From Phycisphaerae bacterium (GTDB lineage Bacteria; Planctomycetota; Phycisphaerae; UBA1845; CAIVHJ01), in the NCBI GenBank assembly GCA_022072405.1, contig JAJVHX010000008.1, positions 156,154 through 220,153 of the forward strand: 64,000 bases of DNA. Direction: 5' to 3'. Below are positions 16,803 to 26,364 of the stretch, piece by piece. Numbering within the stretch: position 1 is the first letter of the stretch; each line of letters opens with the position of its first letter. Made by a program: the position numbers and the translations under genes. The notes under the pieces were generated by a model that ran no database searches, was not told the DNA's origin, and worked only from the letters and a program-made list of their open reading frames with translations.

Positions 16803-18215
16803 TTACAATACCTCAAAACTGAGCAAATCTGAAATGGACTCCAGCCGGTCCAGCTTCCAGGCGGTGTCGATGATTTTTTGAGCCGTGGCATCGGTGATCA
16901 CGCTGCGAGCATTCCGCATGAATTTGCTGATCACCTCATCGTCGGTCATCGGGTTACCGGCGTGGCCGCGCGGATAATCCACTCGCTTATCCAGTTTCGT
17001 CCCATCAGCGAGCGTGACCTTCAGATGGTTGGGAATGCCCTTTGGGTAACCGGCGTTCAGCTGGGGATCTTCGTAAATTCTGATCTTGTCCAGCAGGTTC
17101 AGATATTTCGGATCGCGGATTTTTTCCTCGCTGAAACTTTCACGGGTCACGTCTCCGTCGATAAACGCACAAGCCACGCAATAGCCCATGGAGTGGTCGG
17201 CGGTTTCGCGGCTGGTCGGCCGCCATTTTTCCGGTTCGCTGCCGATAATGCTGACGGCGGCTTCGAAGCTGGCGATTTCGAGAGTCTTGATTTCGCGACC
17301 GGCGATTTCCTTGCGGAGTTGCAGGGCGGCATCGATGGCGGATTGTGAATGATACTCCGCGGGCCAGTATTTGATATAGGTCTTATCGATCATGTAACCG
17401 TCGTAATCAGCGTTGATGAGTGTGGTGTTCATCTTTGAGTCGCTGAAGCCCGCGGCTCGTTGGGAACCCGCCAATTGGGGTTCAAACGGGCCGTCGACCA
17501 GCATTTTAAAAATGCCCTTGGGGCCTTCGAAGATTTCATGAGGTCCGGTCATGCCCAGGCGAGCCAGATCGGCGGCGAAGATGCCGTTGCGAGCGGCGTT
17601 GGAGAAGGCGCAGGCTTTCCACATTGGTAATTGGCCGGTGCGGGTCTGGCGGGTCGGAATATTGCACACGCCGGCCAGTCCCAGGGCATGTTCGAGCTGG
17701 GCGGCGTCGATCTTCATCAGCCAACCCGCCAGCAACACGGTACTGAGCACGCCCCAGTAGGGGTGGTCCCAGCCATGTTTGCGCAAGCTGGCGGCATCGC
17801 ACAGGCGGCACTGGATTTCGTAGCCGATCACGCTGGCGGTGATGAAATCCTGGCCACTGCGTCCCAACGATTCTGCCATGGCCCAGGCGGCGGGGATATT
17901 GTCAGAAGGGTGGGCGGGTTCGAGACTCAGGTAGGTGTCGTTGAAATCGAGATAGCGCACCATGGCCCCATTGGTAAAGGCAGCGAGTTCCGGGGTGGTG
18001 CGGTGTGTGGTGCCCAGAATCGTGGCGCCATTTTTATCGCTGACGCTGGTTGCTTTCTGGCGGGTGATTTTAGCTGGTGATTTATGATAAGCACCCAGCG
18101 CGCAGCCGATCGAATCGATCACCCGGCGTTTGACCTCGTGCACGGTCGCGGTGGGCAGTTTGTTGAATTTCTGTTCCAGGGTCCATTTTGCCAGACGGGA
18201 TGCCAATGTCGCCAT
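16803..18215 (-). CDS. prpD: MmgE/PrpD family dehydratase (2-methylcitrate dehydratase-like)
   Basis: A 470-residue member of the MmgE/PrpD fold. The N-terminal helical domain has VKRRVIDSIGCALGAY, then YLDFNDTYL and AHPSDNIPAAWAMAE, both hallmark segments. The lid domain begins near SQSAIDAA. In the methylcitrate cycle PrpD dehydrates 2-methylcitrate to 2-methyl-cis-aconitate. Citrate/methylcitrate synthase and methylisocitrate lyase genes lie 4 kb away on the same strand, which supports this role. Broader MmgE/PrpD members act on other substrates, so the symbol is probable rather than certain. Confidence 0.85.
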   Translation of the reverse strand: MATLASRLAKWTLEQKFNKLPTATVHEVKRRVIDSIGCALGAYHKSPAKITRQKATSVSDKNGATILGTTHRTTPELAAFTNGAMVRYLDFNDTYLSLEPAHPSDNIPAAWAMAESLGRSGQDFITASVIGYEIQCRLCDAASLRKHGWDHPYWGVLSTVLLAGWLMKIDAAQLEHALGLAGVCNIPTRQTRTGQLPMWKACAFSNAARNGIFAADLARLGMTGPHEIFEGPKGIFKMLVDGPFEPQLAGSQRAAGFSDSKMNTTLINADYDGYMIDKTYIKYWPAEYHSQSAIDAALQLRKEIAGREIKTLEIASFEAAVSIIGSEPEKWRPTSRETADHSMGYCVACAFIDGDVTRESFSEEKIRDPKYLNLLDKIRIYEDPQLNAGYPKGIPNHLKVTLADGTKLDKRVDYPRGHAGNPMTDDEVISKFMRNARSVITDATAQKIIDTAWKLDRLESISDLLSFEVL

Positions 18216-18387
18216 ATCGCACCTTACAAATAAGTGGATTCGTATTGATCGATCGTGAAAGGCCTATTTTAACTGTTTTCCGGAGGAAGCTGAAGGGGAG
18301 ATTGAGCGATCAGAACGGGGAAGATAGCTGAGTCGCGTGCTGGCTGATCCCTGACGTGATTTAGGCGCCTGCAGAAAACTAATGGCT

Positions 18388-20421
18388 TTACAGGCCGGTG
18401 GACTTTGCGAGTAATTGCACCACATCCAGCTGCTGAACCTCGGAGCGTTCGCGGTCGTTCAGACCGTCGCTGAGCATGGTCATGCAGAAGGGGCAGGCGG
18501 TGGCCACTGCACAGCCGCCGCGTTGGGGTGCTTCATCGAGTACTTTGAGTAGTTGACGGGTACGCTCTTGATTGACGCGCAGCTGGCCATGCTCCTCTTC
18601 TTTGAACATCTGGGCCCCGCCGGCTCCGCAACACATGCCTCGATCGCGTGTCAATTCCGGTTCGACGAGTTGCACGCCCGGTATGGCGCGCAGTATTTCG
18701 CGCGGCGCGTCGTAGACCTCGTTATAACGACCGAGATAGCAGGAGTCATGATAGGTAATGTTTTGTTCGATGGATTGGGTGGGTTTGATTTTCCCGTGTT
18801 GAACCAGGTCGGCCAGCAGGTCGGTGTGATGCACGACTTCATACTTCCCACCAAAATCAGGATATTCATTTTTCAGAGTGTTAAAACAGTGCGGGCAGGT
18901 GGTGACGATTTTTTTCACCTGGTAGCGATTGAGCGTTTCGACATTCTGCTGGGCGAGCATCTGGAACAGAAATTCATTGCCGGCGCGGCGGGCGGCATCG
19001 CCGGTGCAGGTTTCTTCCCTCCCCAGCACGGCAAAGTTGATGCCGGCGTGGTTGAGCAGTTTGGCGAAGGCGGCCGCGGTCTGCTTGGCGCGGGCATCAA
19101 AAGCGGGTGCGCAGCCGACCCAGTAAAGTATGTCAAAGTCAGGTTTCTCAGCAGCGCTGCTGACATTCAAACCCTCGGCCCATTCGAGACGCGAGTCGGG
19201 CGGATAGCTCCAGGGGTTGCCGCTGGATTCCAGACCCCGAAAGGCATTCTGCAATTGTTCGGGAAATTCCGAGCGCTCCATCACCAGATGGCGACGCATG
19301 TCGACGATCTTATCCACATAGGTGATGAAGACCGGGCACTCCTGCTCACAGGCCCGGCAACTGGTGCAGGCCCAGAGTACTTCGGGTTTGATCAGTTCAT
19401 TGGATACCAGCGGAGCGGCTGAGAGCCGGCTGGGCGTTTTTGTGTCGCCGCCAGTGGAAGAATCCAGTTGAAGCACTTCTTTCTGATGCGAATAGAGATG
19501 GTCACGCAGATGGATGGTCAGGTGTTTGGGAGAGAGCAGTTTGCCAGTGCGGTTGGCGGGGCACATATCGCTGCAGCGGCCACATTCGGTGCAGGTGTAG
19601 AGATCGAGCAGGTGTTTCCAGTGCAGATGGTCAATCTGTGAGGTTCCGAGCGGTTCTTCCCGCTCAATGCGGCCTTCCATATCGTGTATCGGAGTGAGTC
19701 GGCCAACCGGTTGCAGGTTCTGGAAAAAGACGTTGGGTAGGGCGGTGATAATATGAAAATGTTTGGAATAAGGTAATAGATTGAGAAAGAGCAGCACCAA
19801 CCCCGAATGCATCCAGAAACCCAGCTGTTCGAGAATGGCCAACCCGCCGTCCGGTGCTTGTTTCAGCAAGCCGCTGAGCAGATAACCGGCATATTCGATA
19901 CGATGATATGCTCCGCTGCGGACCATGTGGGCTGCGTCATATAATATGTCGCTGACCATCATGGTGAAAATAATGACCAGAATAATCATTCCTTCGGTGG
20001 TGTGTGTCAGACGGGGGAGTTTTTTGATGCCACGGTAATAAGCGAATATCAACACGCCCGTGATCACCAGCAGGGCGAAGGTGTCTTTGAAAATGGCGTA
20101 GAGCATGCCCAGCGGCTGCTCCGGGCCGAAGATAAACAGGTTGAACGAAGCGTCATAGCCGCGACCCCACAGAATCAACGAACGTAGCAACAGAACAAGA
20201 AATCCGCTGAAGACGAGAATGTGAGCGACCCCGCTCCACCCGTAGCGCGGCATGCGGGCTTGGCCGATGGCAAATTTAAGGGTGAGTGCGAGTCGGCGAC
20301 CCGGCTGGTCCCAGCGCGGTTCTGCCGGACCGATATTCATCAACACCCAGCGACGTTTGGCTGACCAAATAAAAATTCCCCAACCCGCAAGCAACATCAA
20401 AGACATGAATAGTGGTGACAT
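18388..20421 (-). CDS. Membrane Fe-S oxidoreductase, ETF:menaquinone oxidoreductase type
   Basis: A 677-residue protein with three parts. An N-terminal membrane part (residues ~1-245, about six helices) resembles nitrate reductase gamma. A two-cluster ferredoxin part has CTECGRCSDMCP and CTSCRACEQECP. Two CCG domains follow (VGCAPAFDARA...ETCTGD and HDSCYLGR...CCGAGGAQMF). This is the architecture of the EMO/heterodisulfide-reductase-like proteins that pass electrons from reduced ETF to menaquinone. The EtfA gene starts 6 bases beyond its start side and EtfB follows, so the three form one unit. It would couple acyl-CoA dehydrogenases to respiration. Menaquinone use fits the mqnE gene at 54390. 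Confidence 0.9.
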   Translation of the reverse strand: MSPLFMSLMLLAGWGIFIWSAKRRWVLMNIGPAEPRWDQPGRRLALTLKFAIGQARMPRYGWSGVAHILVFSGFLVLLLRSLILWGRGYDASFNLFIFGPEQPLGMLYAIFKDTFALLVITGVLIFAYYRGIKKLPRLTHTTEGMIILVIIFTMMVSDILYDAAHMVRSGAYHRIEYAGYLLSGLLKQAPDGGLAILEQLGFWMHSGLVLLFLNLLPYSKHFHIITALPNVFFQNLQPVGRLTPIHDMEGRIEREEPLGTSQIDHLHWKHLLDLYTCTECGRCSDMCPANRTGKLLSPKHLTIHLRDHLYSHQKEVLQLDSSTGGDTKTPSRLSAAPLVSNELIKPEVLWACTSCRACEQECPVFITYVDKIVDMRRHLVMERSEFPEQLQNAFRGLESSGNPWSYPPDSRLEWAEGLNVSSAAEKPDFDILYWVGCAPAFDARAKQTAAAFAKLLNHAGINFAVLGREETCTGDAARRAGNEFLFQMLAQQNVETLNRYQVKKIVTTCPHCFNTLKNEYPDFGGKYEVVHHTDLLADLVQHGKIKPTQSIEQNITYHDSCYLGRYNEVYDAPREILRAIPGVQLVEPELTRDRGMCCGAGGAQMFKEEEHGQLRVNQERTRQLLKVLDEAPQRGGCAVATACPFCMTMLSDGLNDRERSEVQQLDVVQLLAKSTGL

Positions 20422-20427
20422 GTAGAA

Positions 20428-21402
20428 TCACTTTCCGAGCAAATTCTGGAATTCACTTTTCAGCAGCGGGGCCATGGTGAACAGGTCGGCGACGCAGCCA
20501 TAGTCGGCCACGTTGTAGATCGGAGCTTCCTTTTTGGTGTTGATGGCGACGATACATTTGCTGCCGCGCATGCCGGCGAGATGCTGGATGGCGCCGTCAA
20601 TGCCAAAGGCCAGGTAGAGCTTGGGAGTCACCGTTTTACCGGTGAGGCCGACCTGACGGGAGTGGGGCTGGTATCCGGCGTCACAGGCAGCGCGCGAAGC
20701 CCCCACCGCGGCGTCGAGTACGGCGGCGAGTTCGTAAAGAATTTTGAAGTTGTCGGCGTTTTTGAGTGATCGACCGCCGCTGACCACGATGTCGGCTTCC
20801 GTCACATCCTTAACCCCGCTGGAGGTGCTGGCCCACTGGTTGTTCTTGAGGCGCAGGGTAGCCGCATCAAAGTTGACGGTGATTTTTTCAACGGCGCTAT
20901 TCCCGCTGGTTGGTGCAGCGGCGGCAAATGTGTTGGGCCGAACGGAACAGATTTTCAGCCGGTCAGCAGCCAGTTTGAGCTGGGCCGTGGCTTTGCCGGC
21001 ATACACTGGCCGAGTGACGATCAGGCTGTCGCCCTGCGGAGTGAAGGCGATGCAATCGGTCGCCAGGGCCGCACCGGTGCGAGCTGCCAGCCGCGGCGCC
21101 AGGTCGCGCCCCATGAAACTCGCCGGCAACAGAACCAGATGGGGTTTGGACTGTTTGAGCACGGCGTCCAGCGCCTGAACGTATGGTTGCGGGCGATACA
21201 ACTCCAGTTCCGCATGGTCGACGCCATAAATTTTTGCAGCAGGATATTTCTGTAATTCAGCGGCCACCGGGTTGAGTTGGTGTCCCAGTAGTGCTACATG
21301 AATTTCAGCATCAGCGCTGATTGCTTGAGCGGCGGTGAACAATTGGGTGACCGCACCATGCCGATGGCCTTGACGTTGTTCGGCAAAGATCAGGATTATC
21401 AT
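20428..21402 (-). CDS. etfA: Electron transfer flavoprotein alpha subunit
   Basis: A 324-residue EtfA. The C-terminal FAD-binding half is clear: VVSGGRSL, the invariant VGASRAACDAGYQPHSRQVGLTGKTV, then YLAFGIDGAIQHLAGM and VAINTKKEAPIYNVADYG. With EtfB it forms a heterodimeric flavoprotein taking electrons from acyl-CoA dehydrogenases. The downstream gene (6 bases) is the membrane oxidoreductase that would accept them. EtfB lies 38 bases upstream, so the order is etfB, etfA, oxidoreductase. The N-terminal half is ordinary in length. Confidence 0.95.
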   Translation of the reverse strand: MIILIFAEQRQGHRHGAVTQLFTAAQAISADAEIHVALLGHQLNPVAAELQKYPAAKIYGVDHAELELYRPQPYVQALDAVLKQSKPHLVLLPASFMGRDLAPRLAARTGAALATDCIAFTPQGDSLIVTRPVYAGKATAQLKLAADRLKICSVRPNTFAAAAPTSGNSAVEKITVNFDAATLRLKNNQWASTSSGVKDVTEADIVVSGGRSLKNADNFKILYELAAVLDAAVGASRAACDAGYQPHSRQVGLTGKTVTPKLYLAFGIDGAIQHLAGMRGSKCIVAINTKKEAPIYNVADYGCVADLFTMAPLLKSEFQNLLGK

Positions 21403-21439
21403 CGATGTCTCATCCTCTTATGATTTACTGGTTTGAATA

Positions 21440-22225
21440 TTAAACGACTTTGGCTTCTTCACGGAGCAGGCGGACGAGTTCTTTGGCCATCTGGGCAGGT
21501 TCGCCTTCGACGAACTTGCAACCTTTGCGGGCAGCCGGCGGCTGCATGGCCACCAGCTCCGAGCGGCGGCTGATTTTCTCGACGCCGGGCAGATCGGCGG
21601 CCTTGAGCGTGTCGAGCGGCTTTTTCTTGGCTTTCATCAGGTTGGGCAGCGAGGGATAGCGCGGTTCGCACAACCCCTTTTCGCAGGTGAGCAGTGCAGG
21701 TAATTCAACTTCCATGTATTCTTCGGCACCTTCGACCCGGCGGCGGGCTTTGAGCTGTTTTCCGCTGATCTCCAGCCCGACCACCGCCCCGACATGAGGC
21801 CGATTGAGAAATTCCGCCAGCGCCGGGCCGATCTCACCGGCGTCCATGTCGATGGCCTGTTTGCCGGTCAGGATCAGATCGAAGGGTTGCGGCTGCTTCT
21901 GAATGGCCAGCGCGAGAATTTCCGCCAAATAGACTTCGTCGTGACTGAGTAACGTCGGATCACAGACATGCAGCGCCCGATCCGCGCCCATCGCCAATGC
22001 GGTACGCAGAATTTCCGCTGCTTTATCATCGCCGATGGTCAGGGCGACGATCTCCTCCACCGGTTGGCCCTTCTCACGCAGTTGAATAGCCTGTTCGACG
22101 GCGAATTCATCAAAGGGATTCATGACCAGCTTCAGCCCCGCCGTTTCTATGGCTGTCCCGCTGGCGGCAATTTTGATGGTGGCGTTGGAGTCGGGTACTT
22201 GCTTGACAATAGTAAGAATTCGCAT
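21440..22225 (-). CDS. etfB: Electron transfer flavoprotein beta subunit
   Basis: A 261-residue EtfB. It opens MRILTIVKQVPDSNATIKI and has MNPFDEFAVEQAIQLRE, ALAMGADRALHV (AMP/nucleotide contact region), LTGKQAIDMDAGEIGPALAEFL and a C-terminal PRYPSLPNLMKAKKKPLD, all standard for the family. It is the first gene of the etfB-etfA-oxidoreductase operon. The spacing to etfA is 38 bases. Confidence 0.95.
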   Translation of the reverse strand: MRILTIVKQVPDSNATIKIAASGTAIETAGLKLVMNPFDEFAVEQAIQLREKGQPVEEIVALTIGDDKAAEILRTALAMGADRALHVCDPTLLSHDEVYLAEILALAIQKQPQPFDLILTGKQAIDMDAGEIGPALAEFLNRPHVGAVVGLEISGKQLKARRRVEGAEEYMEVELPALLTCEKGLCEPRYPSLPNLMKAKKKPLDTLKAADLPGVEKISRRSELVAMQPPAARKGCKFVEGEPAQMAKELVRLLREEAKVV

Positions 22226-22510
22226 GATCTAATCCTTCGTCTCAGATGACCAAGGGAGTGGTGGCGGGCAATGAAAATTCCCTGCTGTCCGAGGAATTCA
22301 TTTTAGAAGATTATCCGCCGATTCGCCAGTTGTGGATGAGCATGGCGTGCAGTGATCAAGCGGTTCGGTGAATCGCACCGCTAAAGTCTGGTTTAATTCA
22401 AACATCGAACGTAGATGAAAGGGAGGAATCCGTGGACAGGGGCTAGGCATGGTAGAACCCAATAGCACGAGCCCCCGGTATCACAAACCAGACTGACCGG
22501 AAGAAGAATT

Positions 22511-23638
22511 TTACTGCAGGGCGATTTTCTGCACCCAGTCGGCCACCTGGTCGAGGCCGCGATCATGCAGGGCGCTGACCTGCCAGACCGGTCGATCGCC
22601 GCCGACTGCTTCGAGCAGATGGTTATGGGTTACGTCGGCTCCGGGCAGATCGGACTTGTTGATCACATAGCCGCTGGCGATTTCCATGATCCCCGCTTTG
22701 GCAAACTGGATATCATCACCGCTGCTGGGCATGAGCAGCAGCAGAATGTTTCGGGTGATATTGAGAATGGCAGTATCACCCTGACCGCTGCCGACGGTCT
22801 CGATCAGGATAGTCTGGAATCCATAGCCACGCAGGAGCGAAATGATATCCGCCACCTTCGGACCGACACCGCCCTGTTCGCTGGCGCTGGCGACACTACG
22901 GACAAAAAAGCCGTTATCCGGTTCCTGGCCCATCATGCGTAATCGATCACCGAGCAACGCCCCGCCGGTCAGCGGGCTGGTGGGGTCGACCGCCACCACC
23001 GCCACTCGTTCGCCACGGCTGCGCAACATACGGGCCAGCTTGGCGATAAACGAACTCTTGCCCACGCCCGGCGAGCCGGTAATACCGATGACGCGCGAAG
23101 GTGTGCCTGTTGTGGAAGAGAGATCGCTCATGCTGAAGTCTGCGGCGCTTCGGCGTTGAATGTGCGTAATCAGCCGGGCGACGGATTTCATCTGACCGCT
23201 GCGGAAGCCATCGAGCAGCTGCGGCAACGGCGGCTTGGGCCGGTGGTCGGCTAGTTTCTGCAGCGTGCTGAGGATATTGCTCATGCTGGACCCGGGGTTG
23301 AAAACCTCCGCGACACCCATCTGTTTGAGCGGCTGATAGTCTGCCGCCGGGATGATCCCGCCCAGCACCGTGGGGATATCTTCGATGCCGAATTGTTTCT
23401 GGTATTGCAGCACTTCAGACATGATATCCATGTGGGCAGCGGAGTGAAGGCTGACACCGATCACATCCACATCTTCCTGCAGGGCGGCGTAGACCGTAGC
23501 CTGGGAAGTCTGCCACAAGCCGGTGTAGATCACCTCCAGCCCGGCGTCGCGAAAACTGCGAGCCAGCAGCTTCACGCCCCGGTCATGTCCATCGAGTCCG
23601 ATCTTGGCCAGCAAGATGCGTATGGGGTAGGGTTCCAT
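22511..23638 (-). CDS. Methylmalonyl-CoA mutase B12-binding domain fused to MeaB/ArgK-type GTPase
   Basis: About 375 residues with two functional modules. Residues ~1-135 are the cobalamin-binding domain of an acyl-CoA mutase (KIGLDGHDRG supplies the cobalt-ligating His; GVSLHSAAH and VLGGIIP follow). From ~175 the chain is a MeaB-type G-protein chaperone (GSPGVGKSSFI Walker A, VAVDPTSP, ETVGSGQGD, NKSD). The mutase catalytic chain is a separate gene at 26365. Normally B12 domain and MeaB are separate chains; in IcmF they are joined together with the catalytic domain. I chose the ATG at 23638; a TTG 36 bases upstream is an alternative. Confidence 0.88.
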   Translation of the reverse strand: MEPYPIRILLAKIGLDGHDRGVKLLARSFRDAGLEVIYTGLWQTSQATVYAALQEDVDVIGVSLHSAAHMDIMSEVLQYQKQFGIEDIPTVLGGIIPAADYQPLKQMGVAEVFNPGSSMSNILSTLQKLADHRPKPPLPQLLDGFRSGQMKSVARLITHIQRRSAADFSMSDLSSTTGTPSRVIGITGSPGVGKSSFIAKLARMLRSRGERVAVVAVDPTSPLTGGALLGDRLRMMGQEPDNGFFVRSVASASEQGGVGPKVADIISLLRGYGFQTILIETVGSGQGDTAILNITRNILLLLMPSSGDDIQFAKAGIMEIASGYVINKSDLPGADVTHNHLLEAVGGDRPVWQVSALHDRGLDQVADWVQKIALQ

Positions 23639-23786
23639 GCTATGGAGCGTAGCGTCAGGCTGCCGCAGGGTCAAGGGAGCCAGCCTGATTCGCGGTCAAT
23701 TGATTCCGCTGTACAATAATCATCCACTGGACTACTGTTTGCAATCCGAAAGCGGACCTGCGGAAGCTGTTGCTGAGACGTGCTCG

Positions 23787-24626
23787 ATGTCACTGACTTT
23801 TGAACAGATTCAGCCGATTATCATCACCGCACCCACGGCGCGGAACGGAGTCACGCTGCTGCAGAGACTGTTTAATTCTTCGCGCGAAATCATGATCTAT
23901 GGCGAAAACGCTCATTTATGTGAGATGTTCAGCGCCCTGGTCTATAAAGCTTTTGAGACGCATCTCAATCTCGGCGCCCAGATGGAAGCCACCCGCCGCC
24001 GTTTTCTGACCGAGACGACGGAGTTCTGGAGCAGCAATCTCTGGCCGGATACGCAGGGCTATTCCCAGCTTATGGTCCAGCTTTTTCGTAAAGCCATCGA
24101 ATATTACCAGTTCTCTTCGGAGCAATATGGCTTCAGTCGCTGGGGAATGAAATACCCCTTCAACAGCATCAGCTATCTCGACCGCTTCATGAGTCTCGTG
24201 CCGCAGGGGCGCTATGTATATATCTATCGCAGTCTCTTTGATGTCGCCCGGTCCAGCAAATCCCGCAAATTCACGGTCACACTCGCGGATTATCAGCAAT
24301 TGGCCGACACCTGGTCGAAGAGTCTGGAAGTAGTGCACAAGACACCGCTCTCCAACCTGCTGATCATCCGTTACGAGGAACTGGTACAGCAGCCGCACAT
24401 GTGGATTGATCGGCTGCGGGACTTTACCGGCATTACGCGCATCGATCCCGAGGTGATGACGCGCAAATTCAATACTTTTTCCGGTTCGGAACAGCATGGC
24501 ATGGCTACCGGCGAATATATCGCCCCCACCGCACTAACCGCCGAAGAGACCGCCCAGCTTCAGCTAACCGCCGGACCCATGCTCGAGAGATTGCATTATT
24601 CCGATTGTAACTCTGATACGATTTGA
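23787..24626 (+). CDS. Sulfotransferase-family protein
   Basis: About 279 residues from the ATG at 23787. It starts with PIIITAPTARNGVTLLQRLFNSS, the PAPS 5'-phosphosulfate loop region of sulfotransferases, and continues with YIYRSLFDVARSSKSR and LLIIRYEELVQQPHMWIDRLRDFTGI, which match the 3'-phosphate-binding and C-terminal helices of the family. Family role: transfer of sulfate from PAPS to a glycan, tyrosine or small molecule; the acceptor is unknown. It is divergent from the mutase-GTPase gene, and its 3' end overlaps the convergent neighbour by 31 bases. Confidence 0.75.
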   Translation: MSLTFEQIQPIIITAPTARNGVTLLQRLFNSSREIMIYGENAHLCEMFSALVYKAFETHLNLGAQMEATRRRFLTETTEFWSSNLWPDTQGYSQLMVQLFRKAIEYYQFSSEQYGFSRWGMKYPFNSISYLDRFMSLVPQGRYVYIYRSLFDVARSSKSRKFTVTLADYQQLADTWSKSLEVVHKTPLSNLLIIRYEELVQQPHMWIDRLRDFTGITRIDPEVMTRKFNTFSGSEQHGMATGEYIAPTALTAEETAQLQLTAGPMLERLHYSDCNSDTI

Positions 24627-25777
24627 GTTTGATTGATGGGGTTGTCTATTGTACGAAGCAGCTCCGCCAGTTCAGCAGGATTGGCGTTGATTGCTACACC
24701 GTTCATCAGGGCGATTTCCGGCCAGTAGGGGCTGATCTGTAACTGTTCATAGAACTGCACCAGAAATTCCTCTTTGCCTGGATGATCATCAGGCCAGCAA
24801 CGATCATAATACTCCAAGGCCAGCTCCCACTGCCCGCCGTAAATCAAATCCAGCATGTATGACCATAACTCTGCTGCGGTGGATTCATCTTCTGCTGATG
24901 CGGGCAGTCGATGAGCATCAGCCCGGATAAAGGCAATCTGCTGTTCAAATTGTTCGAGTGTGGGCGGCGGTGTGTACATCAGCTCCGGAGCCAGGGCGTA
25001 TCTTCGGCCCTGATAACGCAGGATGACTCGCGGAAAGGGTGAACTGACGTAGCAGGTTTTCCAGTAATTAAATGTGTCATCGGTAATAGAAATCTCTGGA
25101 AGATTATCACCGTCAATATCCTGGAACGAAGCCGTTCCATCAACAGTGTCGATATATGCGATGGTGCGAATCGGATCGGACAATTCAATGATAGTATAGT
25201 TATTGCAACAATGTAAACCTCCAGTAAACTCACCAATAATTACATCTGGAATCTTGTTCCCGGTAATATCTTGGCCCAATCCGATCTTGTTGGAAGTATG
25301 ATCGTCAATATCTCCGAGATAAATATGGTATCCCGAAAAAGTGAATGAGGTTTTTCCCTGCTTGGAGATAATCAGTTCACTCGGTCCCAATAACCCATCG
25401 CTCATTTGAAAAAGCTGATAATTGAAACCTGCCCAACTTCCTTCTTCAATTTTTACCCATCTGGGAATGGGTGAATTCCAGTTGATCAAGCTATTTAGTG
25501 CATATGAGGGTATGCCGAGAATAATAATGATGGCGAGTAAGGCCTGTCGATAGTGGCGGCGGGTGCGGAAGAGTTGCTTGGGGTGGGTGAACTGCCGGCC
25601 GCATTCCGGACAGCGCTGACCATCCAGCCCGACCAGCGAATACCAGCATTTCGGACAACGTGGTTGTCCACGGGAACGATCCCGCCTGAGAGCATGATAA
25701 AGCCACCACAGTCCGATCAGCGCTGAGAGAGCAGTGATCGTGCCGTTTAACCACATCGGCCAGCTATTGGAAATCAT
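24596..25777 (-). CDS. Membrane protein with zinc ribbon and VCBS-like exported domain
   Basis: About 393 residues from the ATG at 25777. An N-terminal helix (MWLNGTITALSALIGLWWLYH) is followed by a cytoplasmic zinc ribbon (CPKC...CPEC, spacing 14) and a second helix (ALLAIIIILGIPSYAL). The long C-terminal part probably lies outside the membrane. That part contains DITGNKIPDVIIGEFTGG, followed soon by DIDGDNLPEISI, which are FG-GAP/integrin-like calcium-binding repeats. I recognise no enzyme. Two more small proteins, one with its own CxxC pairs, follow upstream on the same strand. Function unknown. Confidence 0.65.
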   Translation of the reverse strand: MISNSWPMWLNGTITALSALIGLWWLYHALRRDRSRGQPRCPKCWYSLVGLDGQRCPECGRQFTHPKQLFRTRRHYRQALLAIIIILGIPSYALNSLINWNSPIPRWVKIEEGSWAGFNYQLFQMSDGLLGPSELIISKQGKTSFTFSGYHIYLGDIDDHTSNKIGLGQDITGNKIPDVIIGEFTGGLHCCNNYTIIELSDPIRTIAYIDTVDGTASFQDIDGDNLPEISITDDTFNYWKTCYVSSPFPRVILRYQGRRYALAPELMYTPPPTLEQFEQQIAFIRADAHRLPASAEDESTAAELWSYMLDLIYGGQWELALEYYDRCWPDDHPGKEEFLVQFYEQLQISPYWPEIALMNGVAINANPAELAELLRTIDNPINQTQIVSELQSE

Positions 25778-25851
25778 AGTGGAAATGAACCTGCAACCGT
25801 TCCCGTTAACTATGGTGCAGCAACCGGTATCATACCTGATCGGGTCGGGGT

Positions 25852-26097
25852 TTACGACTGGTTGGATTGGGCGAGGCGAAGTTCTCGGGCGGTTTCGGGC
25901 GGGATGGTGAACATGACCAGTCCGCAATCTTCGCAGATATGAGCGGTTAATTTGGCAGCATGCATCCCCTTGAAAATAAGCGCTCCGGGATTCTCATAGA
26001 CTTCCACCTGCAAATCCTTCTTCGAGTTGCCGTGAGCATGATCGATTACCCGTACGTCGGCAATGATTCGGGTGCTGCGGCATTGCAGGCAGGTCAT
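25852..26097 (-). CDS. Small zinc-ribbon protein
   Basis: An 81-residue protein with two Cys pairs, CLQC at residues 3-6 and CEDC near residue 55, the spacing of a zinc ribbon with a beta-rich insert between. Seen in a cluster of small genes between the FG-GAP protein and the methylmalonyl-CoA mutase. No catalytic motif. The family is not one I can name; a metal-binding regulator or nucleic-acid contact protein is possible. Confidence 0.6.
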   Translation of the reverse strand: MTCLQCRSTRIIADVRVIDHAHGNSKKDLQVEVYENPGALIFKGMHAAKLTAHICEDCGLVMFTIPPETARELRLAQSNQS

Positions 26098-26119
26098 TGA
26101 ATTTTGCTCCCAAACCGGT

Positions 26120-26332
26120 TCAGGCGGCTTGTATAGACTCTACAGAGGCGATATGGATGATGGGAATGAGCACCCAGTCCTCACGTCCTGACATGGCAAT
26201 AAATACATCCCGTTTCATCGGGACAACCAGGCTGGGATTCTGAATTTCGTATACCTGACCATTGGTCAAACTTATGCGGAAAGGAACAAACGGTTCTCGA
26301 TGCAATAGTTTATCAAACTCGTTCATATCCAT
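26120..26332 (-). CDS. Conserved-type small hypothetical protein
   Basis: Seventy residues, beginning with MNEFDKLLHREPFVPFRISLTNG. The sequence has a compact alpha/beta look: a helix, three strands and VPMKRDVFIAM. The pattern resembles short hypothetical proteins often annotated in Planctomycetota, but I cannot name a domain. It is 22 bases from the zinc-ribbon gene and 32 from the mutase gene, so co-transcription is likely. Confidence 0.55.
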   Translation of the reverse strand: MDMNEFDKLLHREPFVPFRISLTNGQVYEIQNPSLVVPMKRDVFIAMSGREDWVLIPIIHIASVESIQAA

Positions 26333-26364
26333 GCATTAACTCCACTGAGTTGACCCTCATAACT

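Noticed and set aside
17442..17459. GCTGAAGCCCGCGGCTC-like string in the prpD gene
   Set aside because: Only one REP arm is present, no matching opposite arm exists, and the encoded residues (RAAGFSD) fit the protein without a length change. Treated as chance similarity.
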